Below are positions 52,273-63,932 of a DNA stretch of 64,000 nucleotides, one piece after another. The notes under the pieces are model-generated. The model was not told the DNA's origin and did no database searches. It was given only the letters and a program-made list of their open reading frames with translations. The stretch covers positions 20,457 through 84,456 of the forward strand of contig JANBPT010000069.1 of NCBI GenBank assembly GCA_027575765.1, written 5' to 3'. Origin of the DNA: Tieghemiomyces parasiticus. Taxonomy: Eukaryota > Kickxellomycota > Dimargaritomycetes > Dimargaritales > Dimargaritaceae. The position numbers and the translations under genes are program-made. Position 1 is the first letter of the stretch. Each line of letters opens with the position of its first letter.

Positions 52273-54084
52273 CTACTTCACCAGTAGGAAGACACTGTAG
52301 ATTGTCCAACTAGTGATGAATAGCATCAAGCACACCGCAGGGTACACATAGCGGTATCTTGGCACATCCGCATTGGCCGCCGCGGCCGCGGCCATAGCCT
52401 TCTCCACAGGCATCCGTGCCGCCATGAGCCGGTTCCTCCGCGCATACCCAGCACTCTGCAACCCGTTCTCCCATCGGTAATCACTGCCCATAAAAGCCAT
52501 CGAATTCACCACCGACATTACAGCCAACACCAACATCATGACCATGACGCGGTCGTACGAGTCGTCGTCCAAATCCTGCAGGCGGCCAATCAGCACATCG
52601 ACGATGATGATCCCAAAGTTGAGTCCGCATTTGATGAGTCCAATACCCGTGCCCACCATGTTGAGCGGGAGGTAGAGCGGGACAGCCGAAATGAGCGCGA
52701 CGGGACCGAAGGTGAGTGAACATGAAAACAGGGTCAGGCCGATCTCGGGGGGCACATAGGTCCAACCGAGCAGCAGGATGGCGATAAGGAGGAAGACCGA
52801 GGAGGTGATGACCAGGGGTCCACGGGCACCGAACCGGTCAATGAGGAGTCCCATGAGCGGGGACCCGACGATGGGGACGGCCAGGGAGATGCTAGACTTC
52901 CAGGCGGCCACCGCGGTCTTCTCGTGCCACCGTTTTTGAACGTACTCGGCGGCGATACCTAGGAACGGCGTCCAGACCGCCCCCATAAGGAGCTCGGTCG
53001 ACGGAAGGTACCAGTAAATGTCGGGGAAGTAGATGATGTAGTAAAGTTGGCGCCACGAGATGCGTTTCTTGCCCGTAAGGGGAGCGGCGGCCGCTGGGGT
53101 ACTCGATAGGCCGATTACTGGCGAAGTGCCGCCAGGATTGAGCGTAGAAGCGGTGGTATCGACCTTGGACGAGGTCAACGGATTCGAGTGGGCAGTCAGG
53201 CCGCCATTGGCCGTAGAAAGGTGGGGCGCCTGCATGCCACCACCGCCGACCTTCTTAACCGACCCAGTCTCCTCGATGCTACCCTGCGCGACCGCCATAG
53301 TAGCAGCGGCGGTGGCGGCGGTGGACCGGCGTAGCTTATACATCATTAACCCGTACACGGCGACCATCAGCAACGAAAACAGGGCCAGCCCTTCACCCAC
53401 CCAGAATGCATTCCCATAAAAGCCGGTGCGTTCGGCCACCTCGACGACCGTAGCCGACGCTAACCACCCAAACACCTTGGACACCATAATCTGGACCCCG
53501 ATCGACAGGGCCAACCCCTTCCCGCGGAACCAATGGGACAGCATGGTTTCCTGGGCAGTCACGATGGTGGACGATCCCAACCCAAAACACACGCGACCGA
53601 CGACCAACAGGGAAAATTTGCCTGTATAGGTCCCCAGGATGGTGATGAAGTTACCCAGAGCGACAGCCGTACATGACGCGAAGGCACCCCATCCGGGCCC
53701 AAACATGTCCATGATGACACCCACAAGAAAGGGAAGGATGGTGTTGACCAGGGAGATGGCACCGCTGAGGATCCCGTACTGCGTGTTGGTAATGTCGAGT
53801 TCCTTCTTAAGCGTCGATTTGAGCGAGCTCAGCGAGTTGCTGATGTAGTGTTCACCCGCCGACATGAGGAGGATGGCCAGGAGGGCTACAGCTTTGTATC
53901 GCCATTGTTGTCGCTCGAGGTCGGTGTCTCCCATCCCGGGACCACCATCGTGGTCGTTGTCACCGGCTAGGTCTTTATCGTCGAAGGGTGAGTGAACTCC
54001 GTGGATATAGTCGCCGTGTCGTCCCTTAGCCGGTGAGGTCGAGTCGACGGTGACCTGTAGGGCGGGGGAGGTGGAGACTGGCAT
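52273..54084 (-). CDS. major facilitator superfamily transporter, MFSD1-like
   Basis: A membrane transporter of 603 residues, single exon, from ATG 54084 (MPVSTSPALQV); upstream codons in frame are not ATG. The N-terminal 70 residues are acidic and hydrophilic (DDKDLAGDNDHDGGPG). Two six-helix bundles follow. Bundle one includes AVALLAILLMSAGEHY, TQYGILSGAISLVN, FLVGVIMDMFGPGWGAF, LLVVGRVCFGLGSSTIV and SHWFRGKGLALSIGVQ. A long Ser/Thr/Gly-rich central loop follows. Bundle two includes VPIVGSPLMGLLIDRFGARG, LVITSSVFLLIAILLLGW and a final helix at the very C-terminus (VYPAVCLMLFITSWTIYSVF). GRxxFGxG..., the AQ and WFxGK segments match the lysosomal MFSD1 type (family knowledge). A vacuolar peptide transport role is inference. 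Confidence 0.8.
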   Translation of the reverse strand: MPVSTSPALQVTVDSTSPAKGRHGDYIHGVHSPFDDKDLAGDNDHDGGPGMGDTDLERQQWRYKAVALLAILLMSAGEHYISNSLSSLKSTLKKELDITNTQYGILSGAISLVNTILPFLVGVIMDMFGPGWGAFASCTAVALGNFITILGTYTGKFSLLVVGRVCFGLGSSTIVTAQETMLSHWFRGKGLALSIGVQIMVSKVFGWLASATVVEVAERTGFYGNAFWVGEGLALFSLLMVAVYGLMMYKLRRSTAATAAATMAVAQGSIEETGSVKKVGGGGMQAPHLSTANGGLTAHSNPLTSSKVDTTASTLNPGGTSPVIGLSSTPAAAAPLTGKKRISWRQLYYIIYFPDIYWYLPSTELLMGAVWTPFLGIAAEYVQKRWHEKTAVAAWKSSISLAVPIVGSPLMGLLIDRFGARGPLVITSSVFLLIAILLLGWTYVPPEIGLTLFSCSLTFGPVALISAVPLYLPLNMVGTGIGLIKCGLNFGIIIVDVLIGRLQDLDDDSYDRVMVMMLVLAVMSVVNSMAFMGSDYRWENGLQSAGYARRNRLMAARMPVEKAMAAAAAANADVPRYRYVYPAVCLMLFITSWTIYSVFLLVK

Positions 54085-55918
54085 GACGAGGTCTACAGTG
54101 AGAAAAAGTGGCCCGAAATATATATTTGGGGAAAATAAACCACCACCGAAGGGAGCGTTGAAGGAGGTAGGCAACAAGATGAACAACCAGGAAGTCGAGG
54201 GATGTATCCGATATGGGCGGAGGAGGACTATGCTGACTAGATGGGGGCACGGTTAAACACCCGGAGGTCAATTTAGCTACACTAGAATCAGCGTGGCATG
54301 TAAGGTTCGACCGAAACGACCAAGTCAGGGGGCGGCAGGGGACCCACACATGCAGTGTCTGATGGATCAGACGGTCTGTTGTGTCAGGAAAGATGTGTAA
54401 AATATGCCGGCCGGACTGGCAGGTAGTTCTGGAATGAAGGGGATTGGCAAATTGTACTTAAACGTCCCCTGGTAAAAAAAAGTAGTATCTAATACTCAAA
54501 ATAGTATGTAGCGTTCTGGGAACTTGGACGAACGAACGATCATCTGTAGCTTAAATGTAAATAAATAGGCCTCATAAGGCCAGGTCGCGTACGGCCCGTT
54601 TGTTGAGATCTTTGGCTGGGCCGGTAAGTAGAGTCAGGCCGAATTCCGGTAGGGAAGCAAAGCAAAATCGGACAAAACCCTTGCGTGGGTATCGGCAGAG
54701 GGATGAGAAATGAGGCGTGTGTCGCTGATCAACCAGGAAGAAATAAGACGCGTTTTATAAGTGGCGATCAGGTAAAAAATAAATATTATCTAGGGTGGAA
54801 TCCGCTCAAGTAGACTATAGCCAGTGCTATGCTGTTGAGCCTCGCCATCCTTCTACACCCCCCCCCTTCACACCTTGCTATCAGATAAGGAAACCCATCC
54901 CCACTACGGATGCCCCGCCCCTTGTTGTACACGGGGTTACTCAGGGACGTCAAGGGTGGCTGTATCAATACACTATTTCTCGGAAACTCCAGTGCACCCG
55001 GCTGATCCCGGAACGTACTAAAATGAGTAGGTTCTGGTTGGGGGGGGGGTTAATAAGGAGCCACCATCCAAAGTGTGATGGGCGGTGGGAGACTGGTACG
55101 ACGGGCTGACCTGGTTTGCGCAACGAGAAGGCCACCATCAACTCATTTTGGAAGCGGAAGGAGTGTGAATGACGGTCGGGTAGGCGGTAGAAGAGGCGTG
55201 TGCGGATAGACATTTGACCAGGAATACAGTAGCGGGTTGGGCCATAGCGGCGGTCATCACCTTTATCAGATGTAAAATCTCAAGACAAACGGCATATAAC
55301 GCATAGGGTTGGTTTATTAGGTGTTTTTGCGGGGGGTTTTCAAGTTTCATAAATACAGGGTGCGGAGGTTTCAAGCTCGAAGGGCAACGCGACCAAAGCG
55401 CGTTGCTACAGGTAAGGGTTTAGCGTGAAAGTGGAGGAAAATGACAGCATAAGCCAAACTGGGGAAACGGGGCGGGGCATGTAAGTGGAAGAGGTGTGCA
55501 TGGCAGGTATATACAACAAAAATGAGAGGGAAAATGGCGGCGCGAACGGAGGAAGGATGGAGGTGGCGCATATTCCATGGGGTCTCGGGGTTCCCAAAAT
55601 GGTATGGAGGTGACGGACTCAAGAAAAAAAAAAAGGCGTCAGGCGGGTCACAGGGGTTGAAAAATGGCGAGCAGCGAAGAAAGTCAAGTGTGAAGGGCGT
55701 AAACGTAGCGAAGAATCCACAACGTAGTGTGGTGAAGGAACGTCAAACGAATATTGACCGACCCTGGGCGTCAATCGGTATCGGCAAGGCATCGGCGAAA
55801 AGGTAGATCCAGGGCGGCCAAGCCCATGATCTAATGTTGATCGGATATTGGGGCGTGGCCATCGCCATGACAATGGGGAATGGTCAGCCCGGCAGGGTTC
55901 GGAAACGACCACAGCAGT
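54085..55918. other. intergenic region upstream of transporter, downstream of NDUFAF2
   Basis: About 1.8 kb. C and G runs occur at about 54850 and 55040-55049. A minus-strand ATG at 55213 starts RTRLFYRLPDRHSHSFRF, a short frame with no recognised family. Nothing else is supported. Confidence 0.45.
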
Positions 55919-56972
55919 CTACCGGCGTGGGGTGGCCTTCCAAGCAGTGGGTTCGTAGGTGTGACCCTTGGGACTGGCGGTGGTGGTTGAGTGGGGGGCT
56001 TCGGGTGCAGTTTCGTGAGTGCGGCCCACGGTGGTAGGGGCCGACCGCGGACGGCTGTAGGCCCGCTCGGTGGCAACGGTTGAGGTAGATGAGGCGGCCG
56101 GCGACGGGGGTGGTTGGTAGTGCTGGGGCTCGTCGAGTGGCTTGGCTCGGCTCCACTCGAGATCCAGCTCCTTGGCCCGCTGTTTGATGAGTTCCCGCCG
56201 GGCGTCAGCCCGGGCGATTTCCTCGTCACTGGGTGCGTCGAAGCGCGTATGCCGAAGCCAGCTCTGCCATTGCACAGGCACACGGTTCACATCGTACTGT
56301 GAGTAGTGGTCGGCGTCCGTTGTTAGCTCGACCCAGCGGCGAGGGTAGACACGATCTGGACAACGTGACCGGGTGCAGGTCGGATAATTTTAGCAACGGG
56401 GATGGTAGAACGAGTTAGTACCTAGACGAATGAGTCAAACAGTATCGCACGAATACATTCATATGTCTTCCGGCACAACTGGCGGTGCAGCTAGCCAACC
56501 ACCATTTAATTTCCTCATACCGCCAGGGGACACAAGGAAAGGTCAGGGGATTGCACGGACTGAGCTCTTCAGATGGGGCCGTGGCATGAGACCCAAAAGA
56601 ACCGGAGGGGCGGTGTCCGGTGTATCCCGAGGTCACCAGGAAACCCATCTTCCGACTGGTTCGGCTCTTGCGTATTTCACTGGTACGGCCTTTACGGCCT
56701 ACCATGGCCTCTACAATAGTCGGGAAGCGGCTATATACTCTCCCCGGCCGGAAGTGGCGGGTCGCCAGATTCAAGGTGGGGTGGGTTACCCCAACCCCAT
56801 TGTCTATGGATCGTCACCCCGCCCCCGTTTGACCGATTCGGGCATGTGGCTTACCTTTCTCGTGTTTTTCGAAATAACTGTTGCCGAAATGGTCCTTGCC
56901 GGCCAGAGAGGTGCGCCGCCAGGGCAGCCGAACTGAACGCCAGGCCTGTAGGAGGTTCTTAAGCTGGGACAT
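55919..56972 (-). CDS. NDUFAF2: complex I assembly factor NDUFAF2 / mimitin-like (two exons)
   Basis: Mitochondrial chaperone for respiratory complex I, paralogous to subunit NDUFA12. Exons are 56972-56855 and 56355-55919, joined in phase 1 across a 499-base intron (donor GTAAGC, acceptor TGTCCAG); the product is 184 residues. Exon 1 reads LLQAWRSVRLPWRRTSLAGK, then DHFGNSYFEKHEK, matching the family's W-K/R-x-LPWR and DxxGNxYxE start. Exon 2 gives DRVYPRRWVELTT, then VNRVPVQWQSWLRHTR, the signature VPxxWxxWLRHTR. The Pro/Ser/Thr-rich C-terminal tail is common in fungal members. A weak basic N-terminus may act as a presequence. The intron is long compared with others in the window and contains a TACTAAC branch-point candidate near 56425. 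Confidence 0.88.
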
Positions 56973-59900
56973 GCTACAGTTGATGACGTTAGTCGAGGTA
57001 ATGTATAGACACGAGGGAAGGCAGCGATCCGAGGGCAAAACTGGTAGAGGTGGTGCCAGTGCGTGAGACTAGTAGGCGAAGGTCGCCAGGCCGTCGGAAT
57101 CGAAGTGTACACCAAAAGGTGTCAGCGTGGAGGGCAAGCAAAAAAAAAGGGGGGAGACGCGTGCCAAAAGGTGGGCAACAGGGTCAAGGATGGTGATATA
57201 TACGGGCAGCTCTGTTTTTGGTCGATAGTGGTCGAGGTCAGTTGCGGCAACGTCACCCGTCTCACTGGATCAAACACGGGGGCTATTATTAGGCCGCGCG
57301 CAAACGAGGTGGGGAGGTTTCCAGAGGATAGTCACCTCGGAAAGAGGTCAGAGGGCTTGTAAACGACCGGTCGCAGGGGCCCAAGGGGTTCCTCAGGTAG
57401 CGGGGTATTGTTGCACAGGATAAATATAGGATAGAATTGGCATAGGCAAGCACGACGAACGTCAGATGATATGGGGATAGGGAGGATTATGACTGATGAC
57501 TGGGTTGATGTCTGATCGGACAATCAAGACAGAAAAATTGGGTGGACGGGGAGATAATATATTTTGGCAGCATCAATTGCGAACGGCCCTACCCGTACGT
57601 GGGCGGCCAGGTGATCTTATAAGACATCAAGTTATGATCCCAGGGGCAGCCAGATAGTGGGACAAGCGATTGCCATGCTATCAAATAGTATCGCCCATTC
57701 TCTCTGTCAAGCCTGAATTTTACGGGCGGCCATTTGACCCAACAGCTGGCCCAGCAGGTGACAGAAGAGATCGGTTGGACAAGGGGGTGGGACTGCCATG
57801 GGACAAAGTGAATCATACGGCATGGGAGGAGATCCGAAGGGGTGGAACACGGAAACCGTGGAGAGGGAAGGGAGGTGGCCAAGCGGTACGCCTCAATCCC
57901 CGACCACCCTCGCCACCACCCGCGCTACACCACTTACACTCTCCTGGTTCTGCTACAGGTGGGAGGGGGGCTGGATGTGAACTGGGAAGTTGACAGCCGG
58001 GCAGCCAAAAACATACTACTTGTCACGTATCGAGACCGCTCCCACGGTCACACATACAGCCAGTGAGAAAACACGGCTGGTGGTCCTGGCCTTCTCTCAT
58101 GGGGCCGTAGCAGACAAATTATGAATGGCGGGTAGAGAAGTGCCCACGGGGGCGGGCGAAGACGGACAATACTGGCTTTCCACAGCTACCACTGCCGCCC
58201 CGTGTAGGCTTTGTATGCAGGCTCTTCGGCTTGTATGCCTGGCAAGCCGGTGGCGCTAGCGGGCTAACCGGCCGCAGCGCCTGCGGTCCGCCGAAAATAT
58301 CAAACAAGGAGGACGGCACTGCACCCTACCCTTGGGGCACATAACCTGACGGAAATAACCTTCCAAATTCGTCCAAGTGGTCCGTTGTGAAGAAGGCGGG
58401 TCATCTTGCTAACATACAGAGGCTAGGGTAGTCTTTGGAGTGAGCGGATGACGCAGTTCCTGCAGGATGACCCCCCAACAGACCGGACTGTGGTCAATGG
58501 CAGTGCGGGAGGGGTTTAGGACTGCCAATGTATGCGTGGCGTCATACTAATATGCCTCATATCCATCCTACTTCTTGCCCCTACGTTGTAGGCCGCTGCA
58601 TGCGCCGTCGCAGTGTGCAAGGAAGTCCTGTGTATGCGGGCTCGAGGGTGGCTGCCTGTAGATAGTCTAGCGGCTTTGGGTAGAGACGACGGCCCGAGCT
58701 AGAGGGAAGGTGGAGTATATGCGCAGGGTTGCTGCAGCCCTGCTAATATCATTAGCCCGAGGCAGCGCGACAGGTGTGCAGTTTTTATTTTTCCCTTTTC
58801 TTCTCCCACTCTTTTTATCCAATTCTTCGTCTCTCACACACCCACTGGTCTAATCGTAAGGCTATAGGCCGCGGTGGTTGTGGATGAACCACCCATCTAC
58901 CCCCCTCTGTGATGGGAAACCTTGTGGCTTTCCTCCATCCAATAAACCTACATATCTAATAATCCACCCCCCCGTCCTCGACTTGGCTGCTTTTCGCCGG
59001 CCACTCGGGCACCCTGGCCCGAGATCCCGTCTCCCAAACCTCACCTTCCTCCGACTTATCATAACCACTTCCCCCCTCACACACTGGGCAACCTACGGGG
59101 TCTGGTCTCATCCCCCCTTGCAAATCAGCAAGACCACGGTCTGGTCCAGTGGTTTAAAGCAATCGCTTGGCGGGTTGGTTGGACAACATTGTACTTTATA
59201 GTGCGATCTATTGTGATTCCATTTGTGGTACGGGTATCGACAAGCAAATCAACAGGGTGGGATACTCTCCGGCCATGGTTTGCACATCCTGGAGTTTAAG
59301 TGGCGAGGAACAGTATGTAACATGATGACGGGGGGTGCAGATAGCTTGTGCAACCCGCAACCTTACGCTCCGGTACGCCAGCCTCGGACACGGGTGCCTT
59401 CACACCAACCGCGCCGCTGGCGTCTCTCAGGTGCCTCGTGGAATAGCAAGGTATCTGTTGCCGGCCGCCAAGTTCCACGCTCCAGACTACCTTTACAGCG
59501 TCCCCGGGGGCTGCTAAGGCTGGTCAACAAATATGAGTTAGCAGGTGGCGGCGGTAGACCCGTTTCATGCCCTTTCCACCGAATAAGGTTATGCAGTGGA
59601 GGGACATCAGACTGCAGCCAGAGGCCTATCTCCACTGGGAGACGCCGTTCTCGGTGATGAATACAGAGGAGTCGGAAGCCACATTACCGTCGCCCTATTC
59701 TAAGCACAGCTAAAGCTGCATGGTTAGGCCGAAGGGGCCACGGCCTGCCGTACTCAAGGGGCCCGTTAGCACGATGGCTGGGAGAGGGAGTCGAAAACAT
59801 TCAAAGAAATCAAATATCAACATATGGGCCATGGTTCATTACCCGGTGCTCAAGAACAACAGGTGGTGCAACCCTCCCCCCTCAGCATATGAAGCTGTGG

Positions 59901-60488
59901 TCCGGTCGGCCAGACCGCCGCCGAGCTCTTCATCGTCTGTATCCAGCCACGCCCACTGACTAGACTGTATATTGGGTGCGGCATTCTCAAGGGAAACCCA
60001 CATTCACCGTATGGACCCGGCCCCACCCTGCATAGCCTCCGACTGTTTAAAGCCTCCTCACCCCCTTCCGGGCTTTGCCTGGTTTGCTAGGCCCCTCCTG
60101 CCTGGCTGTTCGGCGCTCAATCATCGACCCCTGGCTCTCCGCATTTCATTCATTCGAGATGACCAGAAACGGGGCTAGTTTCGTGCTCAGTGTCTAGTAC
60201 AGCTAGCCCCTGGATAGCTTGAATATCATTAGAAATAGGGTTCGACGGATGGTGCGTGCCGAACGTCTGGCTTTGCTTGCAACACACGATTCCGTTCGGA
60301 CGGCGCCAGGCGGCGGGGTCGCGTTCTGGCTAGCCGTGTAGGCAGGGATCCTCTTTTTTTAACAACGATTTAACGTAGCGCAATTTTGGGGTGAAGTACA
60401 ATTGAATTACGGGATAGCGGAAGGCTTCAGGTGGTTCATTTTTACATGAATAGTAAATGTCGTGATCGCGTTCCGAAGGTAATGACTT
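56973..60488. other. long gene-poor region
   Basis: About 3.5 kb between NDUFAF2 and JMJD6. Many short ORFs occur on both strands with no consistent motif. No tRNA, snRNA or repeat family is recognised. I cannot exclude a gene made of small exons. Confidence 0.45.
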
Positions 60489-62389
60489 CTATGCCGACGC
60501 AGAAGTGGCAGCCTTTGCAATCTTCGCTTGCCAGGATACACAGCGTTCGCAAGTACAATCGGCTGAGGATCGTGGCAACTGCCCGCTAGCGGACGATGGT
60601 CCATTCGCACTGTCAGACTTGGCCTGGCAGGTGGTAAACAAAACCAGGCGATCGCCATCTTCAGGGGCCGACGCCGGGGTCGAGGAGGAATCAGAAGAAG
60701 GCGACGACGACGGCGAGTCGGAGGACGTGAATAGTGTGGGCACCGTCGTGAGCTGGACCATGGAGTCGGCTAGTAGGCGGTACATCGCGGGCGAGTCCGG
60801 TACGCAGTCGAATATTGTTTTGGCATAGCGGTTCGCCACGGCTGCTTGCACATGCTTGTCTTCTACTTCTCCTTCTCCTTCGCCCCGGCCCTCGCCCAAG
60901 GCGGTGATACTGGGCGCCAAGCACTTGCGGTTTTCAATCTCACGGCGGATCTTATCCGAGAGCCCCGGACGAGCGTACCGCGTTTTGAGCCACACATACT
61001 CGAACGACGCCGGGGCACATAGATTATGGGTGATGGCCACGGTGAAGTTCAGATTAATCACCACATGCAGCCACCCACCGGGTACAAAAATGGTCTCGCC
61101 GGGCCCGTGGATCACCTCGACCATCCCGATGAGCTCGCCAAGGGTCTTGCGGCGGAAACGATTGGCGAGGCTACGGGCGGCCATGTCGTCTGGGCAGGGG
61201 TACCCGTACCAGGGCCCATAGACCTGGAAGAAGGCCGCGGTGGGCGGTTTGTGAAACTGCGGATGGACCTGGTAGAACCAACTGGCGGCCTCACGGTCAT
61301 ATGGTTTCATGCTCGGTGGGTCGACTAAGGGGCGAGGGGTGCGTGGTGGGAAGAGGGCCCATCGTTTGTGGCCTACGACGACGGTGTTCCATGCACTCGT
61401 ACCCAACGGGTCAAAGTGAATCCCCGTGCCGCTACGCGCCGGGCCGGCCACAAACCACCGGTGGGGTGGGCGACGGCTGCCTGCGAGCTTAAAAACGTCC
61501 TGTCGGAAGTACTTCGGGATTTTATAGTCTCCCAGGAGGTCGGCCTTGGCGCGTTGTGCGACATCAGAGTCGCTGCCGTCGATTTCGGCACCACTGTCGC
61601 CAGGGGTGACTTCGGTAGTGCATGTCATTGCTAGGGGAGCGTTCGCGGGGTCGGTTTGGGTGGGTGCGGATGAGTGCCCCATCACGCCAGGCGACGGAAT
61701 TTTAGCACGTTTCGACGGCGGTACTTCTCCACTATCGGTCCGTCTCGGATCATCGACCGGGCTGGCCACGGGCGATGTCGGTTGGAGCTTCCGGCGCTTT
61801 CCGCCACTACTACGTCGCCCGGGCCCAGCAAAATTGCTATCAAAAATATACAGCGGACTATCATCGCGGTCGGCGCCGTCGGCCACGTATTGCATGAAGT
61901 GCTTCAACTTCATGTACACGTTTCCGCCATCATCGTCCTTGCCCACCTTGAACCGCTGGTCGGCGTAATCGCGCAACAGAGCCTCCGGCTGCCACCGTTC
62001 GCGCGCCGGCCAGTGCGTCGTCACTCCAGTCACCATCACCGGGACGCCCGGGATTTGATACCGTTCGGTAAACTGGTGCTCGTCCACATCCTCATAGCGG
62101 ATACGCGGCAAGGTATCTTTCCCCGGTTCAATCCAGAAGTCGTGCGTGGCAAAGTCGAACCGCCACCAGTCCTCCAGTTTAAGCTCTGGCCCAGAGTAGC
62201 GGAAAAAAATAATAACCACCAGAAACGGCAAGTAGTTAGGCCAGGAAGTCGTAAGAGGTTTGGCCAAGAACTTGTGACCACCGGTAGGCTAGCATTGTTA
62301 AAGGGCCATCAAAATAACTTACCAGCTCGACCGCGCAGTTTGCACTTGCGCACTTTGGTCACCCAGCGACCTTCTTTGAGCTTGCCCAT
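60489..62389 (-). CDS. JMJD6: JmjC-domain oxygenase, JMJD6 orthologue (two exons)
   Basis: Fe(II)/2-oxoglutarate oxygenase reported as a lysyl hydroxylase (and arginine demethylase) of nuclear proteins. Exons are 62389-62323 and 62185-60489 (donor GTAAGT, acceptor GGCCAG, phase 1), giving 587 residues (human 403). Exon 1 encodes a basic start (MGKLKEGRWVTKVRKCKLRG), and the splice restores RAELKLEDWWRFDF, like the human RPELKDSLDW. Then RYQIPGVPVMVTGVTTHW, FKVGKDDDGGNVYMKLK and DDSPLYIFDSNF follow. An acidic Pro/Ser insertion (about 165-235, absent from human) precedes DYKIPKYFRQDVF. The iron ligands fit: HFD at about 279/281 and the His of GGWLHVVINLN near 396. The C-terminus has Ser/Asp-rich stretches, as in animal JMJD6. 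Confidence 0.93.
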
Positions 62390-62848
62390 CCTGCTCGGTG
62401 GGAGCAAACGTGTGGCGCTTGTCGCCCGGTAGTCGTGCAGAAGTCAAGTGACTAGTATGGCGCCCTACAGGCAATGGTCGAAATGGACCGCTATATACTG
62501 CGAATGTCACCTTTGTCCTGCCACCCATGCCCGAGGAAATGGGGTCAAGTCAGGTATGCTTTAAGTCTGGCCGTGCAGGACAAAGCCGGGTATGTAACTG
62601 CCAGCCACGGCAAATGAGGGGCGGGATGTGAGAGCTATGCTACAGCGGGGCCAAGGGGAGGTTGGGGAAAATAGTTCAGTATTGAGTTTTGTTAAAAAAA
62701 GAAGCCAAAGCTAGGGAAACTCAAAGAAGTAGGTGGTCCCTGCTTCCCAAGCCTACCATGGCCACCTGTTGTCCCTCCCCCCAAAAAAAAGTGAGCGCGT
62801 CTCCCGGGTGTGCCACGCGGTAAGGGCGAAGGCTATGTCATGTTTATA

Positions 62849-62856
62849 TCACGTGA
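62849..62856. promoter_or_regulatory. TCACGTGA palindrome upstream of JMJD6
   Basis: Third copy of the octamer, about 460 bases before the JMJD6 ATG, set in TATATCACGTGATAA. Confidence 0.35.
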
Positions 62857-63924
62857 TAAGAGTACCTTTATTGAGGCCAGTAAATTGACCAAGGCAGTTC
62901 GGTGTTCGTAGTATTGTCATGCTGAGGATGATACTGTCTATAACGGCGGGCCTAACTCTGTCAGCCGAACGATGAGTAACACAGCGGATGAGGAATGACA
63001 TCCTAAGGCCCCTATTACTTATTAGGCCGGTGGAGCTATAACTCACCTAAAAAAAGTTTCAACCCGGAAGTTCTCAAGGTGTAGATACGTCACCGATCGA
63101 CCTCTGCTCGAGACTTCAGGTTTACAATAAATCACCAAGATATATCATACCCAGGAACTCCCCTCTCAGCAAACGACCCCTCAACGCCAAGTGCGATAGG
63201 TAAAAACCCCAAGGTATGGTGTTTATTAAGTAAAACTAGCTACGCTATGAATACATGAATAATGTAAGGCAATGATGGTTATCCTGGCTGGGTGGGCCTC
63301 GCTAGGTTTTATATACCTGTGGGTTCGGACCTACGCGTTGACAGTGAAGGGCAGCGGATGAGAGGGAGGAATCATGGGGTCGTTCGTTAAATGATAGTGA
63401 GCCATGTGAGGGGGCAAATAATACATAAAACGAAAATAGGCCAAAATGATGTTCCATATCAGAAGAGTTGGTGGTGGAAATCAACCCCGTGGAACCAAAA
63501 GTTATTCGGAGGTACATAGGCCACGGGTACCATTTAGGTAAGAGTCCAGGGTTTCAGAAAAACCAAGCTTCAGAAGCATATTATCTATGTATGGACTTCC
63601 AAATAATAAATCTAGGAAATGCGCTAATATACACATTTTCTCAAGCTTTTATTTCGCATCAAGCAGCATGCCCTCATTATACCTCAGGCGGGTTCTTTAC
63701 CCCTATTTCTGTATCCTGCACCTCCGGATTGCATACTGTATCCTATAATGCTACAACGAGAGAAACCCCCGCCCTTCAATAGGGAATCCGATGGAAAGGT
63801 GATATCCACATCGATTCATAAACGTATGTACTGGTCTTAGAAGTGTAGACTACATCAACACAAGGTTTGAACCAGCCTAACAGAGGGTTCTTCCAAGCGG
63901 GTTATCAACTAGGGTAGAAAAAAT

Positions 63925-63930
63925 AAAAAA
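63925..63930 (-). terminator. Pol III terminator of tRNA-Cys
   Basis: T6 on the minus strand just after the tRNA 3' end, followed by a further T run. Confidence 0.7.
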
Positions 63931-63932
63931 TG

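Larger units (their letters stand above)
62390..63932. other. intergenic region upstream of JMJD6
   Basis: Contains the JMJD6 promoter, a TCACGTGA palindrome at 62849, and AT-rich DNA from 62640 on. No gene is recognised before the tRNA-Cys. Confidence 0.5.

Noticed and set aside
56430..56936. 168-codon plus-strand ORF
   Set aside because: It overlaps the NDUFAF2 intron and first exon antisense and shows no recognisable domain.
59223..59657. 144-codon plus-strand ORF
   Set aside because: Arg/Pro/Cys-rich chance-like composition, no promoter or motif.
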